Positions 1 through 4,489 of a stretch of DNA of 5,448 nucleotides are shown piece by piece. The position numbers were made by a program, and so were the translations under genes. This DNA comes from Candidatus Aminicenantota bacterium. GTDB taxonomy: Bacteria; Acidobacteriota; Aminicenantia; Aminicenantales; Aminicenantaceae. The stretch covers positions 1 to 5,448 of the forward strand of contig JAUWVG010000201.1 in NCBI GenBank assembly GCA_030617525.1, read 5' to 3'. Under the pieces are notes generated by a model, which saw only the letters and a program-made list of their open reading frames with translations, made no database searches and was not told the DNA's origin. Numbering within the stretch: position 1 is the first letter of the stretch; every line of letters starts with the position of its first letter.

Positions 1-11
1 AATTTGAGAAA

Positions 12-40
12 TTGACAAAGTCCTGTTGTTTCTTTACCTT
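12..40 (+). promoter_or_regulatory. Possible sigma-70-type promoter for the acetyltransferase gene
   Basis: A perfect TTGACA lies at 12-17. Seventeen bases later, TACCTT at 35-40 is a weak -10 candidate that matches TATAAT at only three of six positions. The position, about 85 bases before the acetyltransferase start, is plausible. The -35 box is convincing and the -10 box is not, so this is a tentative call. Confidence 0.25.
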
Positions 41-108
41 ATTACTGCCGCAAAAAGCCTAGGACCAATATGCGGGAGATATTTTCTTTGACGGCCGGCA
101 CATCGAAA

Positions 109-116
109 GGAGGAGG
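109..116 (+). promoter_or_regulatory. Ribosome binding site that fixes the acetyltransferase start
   Basis: GGAGGAGG lies 7 bases before the ATG at 124. The frame is also open from an upstream ATG at 70, but that codon has no comparable purine-rich site. The site therefore favours the shorter protein. Confidence 0.85.
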
Positions 117-123
117 TTTCATA

Positions 124-708
124 ATGAAGAAAAAAGAGATCTTGAAAGACGGAACCAAAGTTGAGATCAAGAATTTAACACATGACGATCTCGACAAACT
201 CATGGAATTCTATCGCTCCCTTCCTGAACTGGACAGAAAGTATCTTCGAGTGGAGGTGACGGACAGACATGTTGTGGAGAAGAGGATTAAATCGATGAAA
301 ACCGGTAATCTTACCAGGATTATTGCCCTGGAAGGCAATAAGATAATCGGAGATGGAGCTCTCGAACTTTCCCATGAAGAATGGCGGGAGCATCAAGGGG
401 AGTTGAGGGTGATCGTTTCAAGGGAGCATCGAAGGAAGGGATTGGGAATGATTATGATGAGGGAGCTCTATTTTATCGCTGCCGGGAAAAATGTGAAAAA
501 GATTGTTGCCAAGTTCATGAGACCTCAGACTGCTGCTCGAAAGATATTACGAACACTGGATTTCCACGAAGAGATTCTCATCCCTGACTATGTCCGTGAC
601 CGGGCCGGTAAAACCCAGGACATGGTCATAATGACCTGTGACATGAAAGATCTTTGGAAAGAACTCGAGCATTTCTATAGTGATTCTGATTGGCAGCGCT
701 GTCGATAA
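124..708 (+). CDS. GNAT-family N-acetyltransferase
   Basis: This gene encodes a 194-residue protein of the GCN5-related N-acetyltransferase fold, which transfers an acetyl group from acetyl-CoA to an amine; it is probably cytoplasmic. The acetyl-CoA pyrophosphate-binding motif A is clear: strand ELRVIVS (93-99) is followed by the R-R-K-G-L-G loop (103-108) and a helix (about 109-120). The strand RIIALEGNKIIGDGAL (about 65-80) before it and the F-M-R-P-Q-T-A-A-R-K-I-L segment with LDFHEE after it fit motifs D and B. The start at 124 was chosen for its strong ribosome binding site; an in-frame ATG at 70 would add 18 residues of low plausibility. The gene stands alone and converges with the toxin gene downstream. 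The substrate cannot be told from the sequence. Family assignment is firm; the specific role is unknown. Confidence 0.88.
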   Translation: MKKKEILKDGTKVEIKNLTHDDLDKLMEFYRSLPELDRKYLRVEVTDRHVVEKRIKSMKTGNLTRIIALEGNKIIGDGALELSHEEWREHQGELRVIVSREHRRKGLGMIMMRELYFIAAGKNVKKIVAKFMRPQTAARKILRTLDFHEEILIPDYVRDRAGKTQDMVIMTCDMKDLWKELEHFYSDSDWQRCR

Positions 709-769
709 CTGCCGGAACGGCCATTCCCTTCGAAAAGGTAACACCGTCAGATTTAGGGCCTTGTTGTGT
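709..769 (-). repeat. attC-like half-site downstream of the toxin gene
   Basis: On the minus strand the box ACACAAC (769-763) starts 7 bases after the toxin stop codon. It is followed by a 12-base spacer and the arm CTGACGG (750-744). That arm pairs, with one mismatch, with CTGCCGG at 709-715 across a loop that itself contains the quasi-palindrome GGAACGGCCATTCC (714-727). Box, spacer and short stem match the R and L box layout of integron attC sites. The partner of the outer box on the low-coordinate side is missing, so at best the site is decayed. It could also simply be a hairpin between convergent genes. Confidence 0.3.
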
Positions 770-776
770 GATGCGT

Positions 777-1049
777 TCATTTCCTGAACAGATCGGAATG
801 ACTTCCAGTCCTCTCGAAAATGATCTGCCCCGGTTCCTTTTTATAAATCAGCAGCCAGTTAGATTCGATATGACATTCACGCCGACCTTGAAAGCTCCCT
901 GTGAGTTTATGCTCGTGGTGTATTGGGTCTAAGGCTTTACCTTCAAGCAAAGTGCGAGCAATGATCTTGAATTTATCTAGATTCTTCCCTCGTTTTTTTG
1001 CGCGTTTGATGTCTTTCTGGAACTGCTTTGTATAAACCGGTGTGTGCAT
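777..1049 (-). CDS. YafQ-like type II toxin (RelE superfamily mRNA interferase)
   Basis: This gene encodes a 90-residue protein of the RelE/ParE fold, closest in pattern to YafQ, which cuts mRNA at the ribosome. Its core, H47-x-L-x-G followed by G55-R-R-E-C-H60-I-E and W-L-L-I-Y, then F-E-R-T-G-S-H84 and L-F, follows the YafQ layout. H47, H60 and H84 align with the catalytic or substrate-contacting His50, His63 and His87 of Escherichia coli YafQ. The position of YafQ Asp67 is Asn64 here (codon AAC at 860-858), which may weaken activity. Length is normal for the family. The start codon overlaps the antitoxin stop by one base (TAATG), so toxin translation is probably coupled to antitoxin translation. 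It is expected to be held inactive in complex with the antitoxin. Confidence 0.88.
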   Translation of the reverse strand: MHTPVYTKQFQKDIKRAKKRGKNLDKFKIIARTLLEGKALDPIHHEHKLTGSFQGRRECHIESNWLLIYKKEPGQIIFERTGSHSDLFRK

Positions 1050-1309
1050 TAAATTCCTAACTTTTTGAACATATCGTTTACATCTTCACACACGACCAGG
1101 TTCCGACCTGCGTCAGTATTCTGAAAAGTTCGTATGGTTGTCTTGTTAGGTATGACAATATTAAAGGGGAGTCCATCGTGCAGTTCAACTTGCTTATAAA
1201 ATAAGGTGATCGCTTGCGTTTGATTCAAACCCAATCGTCGCAATATTCCCTCTGCTTGCTTTTTCAGTTTGGGTTCAATCCGTGCATGCACAGTTGCTGT
1301 TTTACTCAT
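1049..1309 (-). CDS. DinJ/RelB-family antitoxin
   Basis: This gene encodes the 86-residue partner of the downstream YafQ-like toxin. The N-terminal part (about residues 3-50), with the strand T-A-T-V-H-A-R-I-E followed by two helices including L-G-L-N-Q-T-Q-A-I-T-L-F, is the ribbon-helix-helix DNA-binding and dimerisation domain of DinJ/RelB proteins. The motif G-L-P-F-N-I after the second helix is typical of this family. The C-terminal tail (about 60-86, ending D-V-N-D-M-F-K-K-L-G-I) is the part that wraps around and neutralises the toxin in known complexes. The start is supported by GGAGG at 1320-1316. Gene order, antitoxin first, and the one-base overlap are standard for type II modules. 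Autorepression of the pair is expected. Confidence 0.9.
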   Translation of the reverse strand: MSKTATVHARIEPKLKKQAEGILRRLGLNQTQAITLFYKQVELHDGLPFNIVIPNKTTIRTFQNTDAGRNLVVCEDVNDMFKKLGI

Positions 1310-1315
1310 GTTTCA

Positions 1316-1356
1316 CCTCCTTTATAACAATGTTAATGTAGCACAAATGAGATACA
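1316..1356 (-). promoter_or_regulatory. Toxin-antitoxin leader: ribosome binding site and likely autoregulatory operator
   Basis: On the minus strand, AAAGGAGG ends at 1316, six bases before the antitoxin ATG. Immediately upstream is the perfect inverted repeat TAACA-A-TGTTA (1325-1335), which overlaps a TATAAA-like -10 sequence (TTATAA at about 1327-1322). A second, looser pair, TGTA/TACA, lies at 1337-1340 and 1353-1356. DinJ/RelB antitoxins bind palindromes over their own promoters, so the 11-base inverted repeat is the best operator candidate. No well-spaced -35 box is obvious; TTGTGC lies only 14 bases away from TATAAA. The ribosome binding site is certain; the operator is inferred. Confidence 0.5.
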
Positions 1357-1380
1357 AAATGCAAGCAGCTATTTTCAGCC

Positions 1381-1446
1381 GCATAGCATGTAAGTTCAGC
1401 GGACAAAAAGCGTAGTTTTTTGGTCCGATGGAGTGAATTGTTATAC
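1381..1446 (-). repeat. attC-like imperfect inverted repeat upstream of the antitoxin
   Basis: The 66-base element folds symmetrically. The outer boxes GCATAGC (1381-1387) and GTTATAC (1440-1446) pair except for one mismatch and one G-T wobble. A 12-base spacer follows on each side, containing AGTTCA (1393-1398) and TGAATT (1434-1439), which can pair only if shifted. The inner arms CGGACAAAAA (1400-1409) and TTTTTGGTCCG (1417-1427) pair with one extra G, closing a loop around GCGTAG. Outer R-box, spacer, inner L-box with a bulged base and a terminal loop is the architecture of an integron attC site, and the length is within the usual range. On the minus strand it would begin GTATAACAATTCA, similar to common cassette ends. 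It could also be a transcription terminator for whatever once lay upstream. No integrase gene is in the window. Confidence 0.4.
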
Positions 1447-1470
1447 ATTAGTGGAATAGCTATTAATTAA

Positions 1471-1525
1471 ATGCTAAGCCGCTTGCTGGCGTGCCTGCAA
1501 GTCGGTCTTTCGCATCTTGTTAGGC
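1471..1525 (-). repeat. Bulged hairpin with attC-like core box GCCTAAC
   Basis: On the minus strand the sequence begins GCCTAACAAG (1525-1516), an exact RYYYAAC core box. The box starts 7 bases after the stop codon of a gene remnant. A 13-base spacer leads to the arm CCGACTTGC (1505-1497), which pairs with GCAAGCGG (1486-1479) with one bulged base. GGC and GCC (1488-1490 and 1493-1495) extend the pairing towards the tip. ATGC (1471-1474) and GCAT (1512-1515) can add a further four pairs. The matching outer box on the low-coordinate side is not recognisable (A+T-rich, ttaattaa), so this is a decayed or partial attC-like site at most. Confidence 0.35.
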
Positions 1526-1532
1526 AAAATAT

Positions 1533-1661
1533 CTATGCCCCTTCCTCTTTATATATTTTTCCATCTGGCCCTTGCATGTTTATCTTCTTATGTTTTCTTG
1601 GACCAAAGAACCTATTCTTAAAATAAGCATACTTAAATGCTTCCAACGGATGGCCCCAGTA
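1533..1661 (-). pseudogene. Remnant of an unidentified gene (42 residues of C-terminal end)
   Basis: A minus-strand frame open between stop codons at 1664-1662 and 1535-1533 encodes a plausible protein tail: G-H-P-L-E-A-F-K-Y-A-Y-F-K-N-R-F-F-G near the front and M-Q-G-P-D-G-K-I-Y-K-E-E-G-A at the end. The composition is basic and aromatic and looks protein-like, but no start codon with a ribosome binding site heads it. Upstream the frame is closed at once, so the gene seems cut or frameshifted. An overlapping frame (42 codons from an ATG at about 1706) has no ribosome binding site either and looks less protein-like. I do not recognise the family. Its stop lies just before the attC-like box, as for a cassette gene. 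It may also be chance. Confidence 0.3.
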
Positions 1662-1712
1662 TTATGTTGCAAGCTAATATCTTTGGAAATGCTTGCCCTA
1701 TCAAACATCTAA

Positions 1713-1741
1713 TTGACTCGGGATATAAAAAAAAATAGTAT
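1713..1741 (+). promoter_or_regulatory. Possible promoter giving a near-leaderless transporter mRNA
   Basis: TTGACT at 1713-1718 matches the -35 consensus at five of six positions. Exactly 17 bases later TAGTAT (1736-1741) matches the -10 consensus at four of six. TATAAA at 1739-1744 is an alternative -10 with a spacing of 20. The stretch between is A-rich. Transcription from this promoter would start near 1748-1750, right at the GTG at 1751, which fits the lack of any ribosome binding site there. Confidence 0.4.
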
Positions 1742-1750
1742 AAATGAATA

Positions 1751-3064
1751 GTGGAAACACAAATCGGAATTATCCTGGCCGTAATGGTTTTCGCCTATGC
1801 GCTGGCCAAATGGAGAAATTTTTCCATCGAATTGAGTATGCTGTTTGCCGCTGTAGCCGGCGGCGCAGCCGGGGCCCTATATAACACACCTCCTCCCGGG
1901 CAGATCTTCCGGCATCTTGTCGAGGGCAGTTTCACTTACTTAGACGTCATTCTCGTTTTTTCAACGGCAACAATCTTTATGGCTATCGTGTCTGAATCGG
2001 GTGGAGTGAACTATGTCGTCCGCAGCATTATAAAACATTTTTACAATATACGTTTCATCGCCCTGCTCCTGCTGATGATTATCATTCTCATTCCCGGTGC
2101 CCTGACAGGAGCGGGGAGTGTCTCCCTTCTGGTTGTGGGGGCTCCCGTTGCCCTGGCTTTGGGCTACTTAGGGATCGATAAAAGGCGGGTAGCGGCCATT
2201 CTTTTCATCGTGGCCGGTTTAAGTGCTGCTGCTCCTCCGGTCAACATCTGGGCTATGATTTTATCAGCCGGAACAGCCATTCCCTATGTGGGTTTTGAGC
2301 TTCCGTTGGGTATACCGGTTCTTCTTCTGGGAATATTCACTGTTCTTTTTCTCGGCTGGAAAAATGAAGGGACTTTGGATAAACAAAAGGTCTTGGAAGA
2401 CATGCCCGAAGTGCCTGAAAAAATGAGTTGGTGGAGAGTTCTTCTTCCCTTCCTTGTCTTTTTTGGCTTGGTCGTGGCCTACCGGATATGGCCGTTCGCC
2501 ACTCCCATCTTTGGCCTGGCATTGGAATTTTCCATAGCCGGACTGGTCGCCCTCCTGGTCAGCCCCAAGAAGATCCATATCCTCAAGCTTTCGAGTGAGA
2601 CAATGAAACGTCTCCTCCCTCTTTTGGCCACGATGGTTGTGGTGGGCATGCTTCAGCAGATCATGACGGCTACGGGTGTGAGAGGACTGCTTTCTTTTGC
2701 CGTCATCAGCACCCCTCTTGTTCTCCTTTTCATCGCATTGATATTTATCATTCCCATCTCGGAAGGAGTCCTCACATACGGGGGCGCGGCCATCATCGGC
2801 ATCCCTCTGATATGGTTTCTCGACTCTATCGGCCTGCACGCCACCGTGGCCATCGCCGGCCTGAGTCTCCTCTGGCCTCTCGGCGACGGACTTCCACCCA
2901 CGGCCCTGATTGGACGCTTAAGCGTAATGGTTTCGGGATACAAGGGCACTTACTGGACATTTTTAAAAAAGACCTGGGTTCCCTGGGTTGTGATTACGAT
3001 TGTGGGAATTTTGATGGTCTTATTCAGTGCCCGATTGGATTTTCTGGTGAAATGGAGCATGTGA
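1751..3064 (+). CDS. Multi-spanning membrane transporter, ion-transporter superfamily (TRAP DctM-like)
   Basis: This gene encodes a 437-residue, very hydrophobic protein with about ten to twelve membrane segments split into two halves by a polar cytoplasmic loop (about 203-227). The first half carries P-G-A-L-T-G-A-G-S (115-123) and A-P-P (161-163). The second half carries P-I-S-E-G-V-L-T-Y-G-G (335-345) and D-G-L-P-P-T-A-L-I-G (379-388). Paired glycine/proline-rich re-entrant segments of this sort are the hallmark of the ion-transporter superfamily, which includes TRAP large permeases and dicarboxylate carriers. Length fits. The downstream hydrolase genes suggest uptake, or possibly exchange, of an organic acid or amino-acid product. 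No solute-binding protein or DctQ-type subunit is seen. Start: GTG at 1751 is the first candidate after an in-frame stop (1745-1747) and lacks a Shine-Dalgarno sequence. The N-terminus looks complete, beginning just before the first membrane segment. The transporter class is likely; exact family and substrate are uncertain. Confidence 0.72.
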   Translation: METQIGIILAVMVFAYALAKWRNFSIELSMLFAAVAGGAAGALYNTPPPGQIFRHLVEGSFTYLDVILVFSTATIFMAIVSESGGVNYVVRSIIKHFYNIRFIALLLLMIIILIPGALTGAGSVSLLVVGAPVALALGYLGIDKRRVAAILFIVAGLSAAAPPVNIWAMILSAGTAIPYVGFELPLGIPVLLLGIFTVLFLGWKNEGTLDKQKVLEDMPEVPEKMSWWRVLLPFLVFFGLVVAYRIWPFATPIFGLALEFSIAGLVALLVSPKKIHILKLSSETMKRLLPLLATMVVVGMLQQIMTATGVRGLLSFAVISTPLVLLFIALIFIIPISEGVLTYGGAAIIGIPLIWFLDSIGLHATVAIAGLSLLWPLGDGLPPTALIGRLSVMVSGYKGTYWTFLKKTWVPWVVITIVGILMVLFSARLDFLVKWSM

Positions 3065-3072
3065 ATTAACTT

Positions 3073-3120
3073 GGATTAGGGATTATGGATAAGGGATTAT
3101 GGATTAGGGATTATGGTTAA
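3073..3120 (+). repeat. 14-bp tandem repeat, about 3.4 copies
   Basis: Units at 3073-3086 and 3101-3114 are identical (GGATTAGGGATTAT). The unit at 3087-3100 differs by one base (GGATAAGGGATTAT), and a partial copy GGTTAA (3115-3120) runs into the ribosome binding site of the next gene. The array fills most of the 68-base gap between the transporter stop and the small membrane-protein start. It is direct, not inverted, and lies in no reading frame. Confidence 0.95.
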
Positions 3121-3125
3121 GGAGG
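3119..3125 (+). promoter_or_regulatory. Ribosome binding site of the small membrane-protein gene
   Basis: A perfect AAGGAGG lies 7 bases before the GTG at 3133. It abuts the end of the 14-bp repeat array and is the main argument that the 51-codon frame is translated. Confidence 0.88.
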
Positions 3126-3132
3126 TTTTAAC

Positions 3133-3288
3133 GTGCCAGTCATCATGATTCTATACTACATCATCTGTATCTTCATCGTGGCTGTGCTGGCCTGGAACTT
3201 CATCAAAGAAAAAAAGAGTGTCAACGATATGGTTCTCTATCTGATTGTTCTCATCCCGTTGATTTTGAGAATTTTTCGAATCAAATGA
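3133..3288 (+). CDS. Small two-segment membrane protein, 51 residues, function unknown
   Basis: The GTG-started frame has an ideal ribosome binding site and ends with TGA at 3286-3288. It encodes 51 residues: a hydrophobic segment at about 3-24 (rich in I, V, Y, L and ending W-N-F-I), a charged turn K-E-K-K-S-V-N-D at 25-32, and a second hydrophobic segment at about 33-48 ending in R-I-F-R-I-K. A helical hairpin with both ends on the same side is likely; the basic turn and basic C-terminus leave the orientation unclear. Its stop overlaps the ATG of the hydrolase by four bases (ATGA), so the two are translationally coupled. Lying between a transporter and two anchored hydrolases, it may be a small accessory subunit or stabiliser of the transporter. 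It is shorter than DctQ subunits of TRAP systems. I do not recognise a family. Coding is well supported; the role is inference. Confidence 0.8.
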   Translation: MPVIMILYYIICIFIVAVLAWNFIKEKKSVNDMVLYLIVLIPLILRIFRIK

Positions 3289-4466
3289 TCAAGCAAATGA
3301 AGATGTCACGTTTATGGATTATAAAACTCACACTGATTGTTTTTTTAGCCGCCATTATTTCCCTGGCCGGATACCAACTCTACACCCACCGGCACTTCCA
3401 GGTGCCGCTTATAACAGGGCCGGGTGTGACAAAAGTTGTCAAACTGAGTGAGTATTCTCCCGGAATTAAGGGAACGATGGCGGACACCAATGTTTTCTTC
3501 CTAGAAGGTAGTGAAGAGGGCGGCAAAATTCTCATCCTGGCCAACACCCATGCCAACGAACCGGCAGCCTTACTGACTGCCTTGTTGTTCATCGAAAACG
3601 CGGTTGTGGACAAAGGGACAATGATTATCATCCCCATGTTCAACAACAGCGCCGGCCGCAACACTCGTCCCGGGGACGGATACCCTCTCTATTTTGAGAT
3701 CCCGACGAAATGGGGAAGCAAGAAATTCCGGATGGGAAATCGTGACGCCTCACCCCTGGATCAATGGCCGGACCCCGATGTCTATGTCCATTACCCTGAT
3801 AAGCAGCTGCTCTCTTTCTTAGACGTCAGAAACACAAACCGGACATGGCCGGGGCGTGCGAAAGGACCTCTTATGGAAAGGGTCACCTTTGGAGCCATGG
3901 AGATTATGCGCAAGGAAAATGTGGACATTGCCATCGACATTCACGGGGCCGAAACCATGTTCCCGGTCACAAACTGCATTGTCGCTCCTGAAAAATCGAT
4001 GAGAATTGCCGTCATGACCACTCTAACCGTCAAATCCCGGGAGCATTTCGACAGCCACGTCGAACCGTCGCCATCGGGATTCCGGGGCCTGTCTCACAGG
4101 GAAATCGGGGATTACGCGGACACATTTCCTTTTTTACTGGAAGCTCCGATTCCCTTCCTTGACCAGCCGACCGGCCCCAAAACCGTAGATCTCCTCTTGG
4201 ATGGGAAGGACCCCTTTCTCCTCAGCCTTTCGAAAAAGGGAAAACTGTTCGTACCCTACGACGAAGAGGGGTGGTCTATGGAGAAAAGGGTCGGACAGCA
4301 CTGTTCCGTCACTTTGGAAATCATGAGTCAATATTCTAAAAAGAACCCGGACAGAACCATCCGGATCAGCAGTGTGCCGCGGTACGCGGACGTGCTCAAA
4401 AACGGCGTGGGATACTACTACCACGACCCGAACAAAACGGATAAAAAGAACATCATCTATAACTGA
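3285..4466 (+). CDS. Membrane-anchored M14-type zinc hydrolase, succinylglutamate desuccinylase/aspartoacylase-like
   Basis: This gene encodes a 393-residue protein with a basic start and one hydrophobic segment (about 11-31), so the body is probably held outside the cytoplasmic membrane. The catalytic domain shows the M14 zinc signature: H89-A-N-E92 for the first two ligands and D-I-H220-G-A-E for the third. N185-R-T-W-P-G resembles the N-R-x-F-P-G substrate-binding stretch of the aspartoacylase/AstE branch. V-T-L-E345-I places a glutamate where the catalytic base is expected. Members remove acyl groups from, or cleave amide bonds in, N-acyl amino acids or peptides. The span from E92 to H220 (128 residues) is longer than in aspartoacylase and includes a polar insert at about 125-175. 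Start: the ATG overlaps the previous stop (ATGA). No good ribosome binding site lies upstream, which fits coupling. Fold and metal site are firm; the substrate is unknown. Confidence 0.8.
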   Translation: MIKQMKMSRLWIIKLTLIVFLAAIISLAGYQLYTHRHFQVPLITGPGVTKVVKLSEYSPGIKGTMADTNVFFLEGSEEGGKILILANTHANEPAALLTALLFIENAVVDKGTMIIIPMFNNSAGRNTRPGDGYPLYFEIPTKWGSKKFRMGNRDASPLDQWPDPDVYVHYPDKQLLSFLDVRNTNRTWPGRAKGPLMERVTFGAMEIMRKENVDIAIDIHGAETMFPVTNCIVAPEKSMRIAVMTTLTVKSREHFDSHVEPSPSGFRGLSHREIGDYADTFPFLLEAPIPFLDQPTGPKTVDLLLDGKDPFLLSLSKKGKLFVPYDEEGWSMEKRVGQHCSVTLEIMSQYSKKNPDRTIRISSVPRYADVLKNGVGYYYHDPNKTDKKNIIYN

Positions 4467-4475
4467 AAACAAATC

Positions 4476-4482
4476 GAAGGAG
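4476..4482 (+). promoter_or_regulatory. Ribosome binding site that decides the GTG start of the dipeptidase
   Basis: GAAGGAG lies 7 bases before the GTG at 4490, in the 23-base gap after the hydrolase gene. No ATG in the same frame occurs before residue 60, and that ATG would remove the catalytic cysteine. Confidence 0.82.
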
Positions 4483-4489
4483 TGGTCAA

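Noticed and set aside
70..123. Upstream in-frame ATG that would extend the acetyltransferase by 18 residues
   Set aside because: No ribosome binding site precedes it, whereas a near-ideal one lies just before the ATG at 124; the extension is simply the translated leader.
714..727. Intrinsic terminator between the convergent acetyltransferase and toxin genes
   Set aside because: The quasi-palindrome GGAACGGCCATTCC leaves almost no loop and has no T-run on either strand.
690..932. Plus-strand open frame of 80 codons overlapping the acetyltransferase end and the toxin
   Set aside because: It is antisense to the recognised toxin gene and lacks a ribosome binding site; only the short A-G-T-A-I-P resemblance to the transporter was kept as a finding.
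1310..1750. tRNA or other structural RNA gene in the non-coding stretch
   Set aside because: No cloverleaf, T-loop or anticodon-arm pattern was found; the hairpins are better explained as attC-like repeats.
1744..1879. ATG at 1744 as a start for a leader peptide or the transporter
   Set aside because: It is in another frame than the transporter, has no ribosome binding site, and the product has no recognisable features.
2264..2839. Long minus-strand open frame of 191 codons opposite the transporter
   Set aside because: Its product is polar, repetitive in K, D, E, G and H, and mirrors the hydrophobic codons of the transporter on the other strand. No ribosome binding site and no family features.
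3073..3120. CRISPR array
   Set aside because: Units are 14 bases long and directly adjacent with no spacers.
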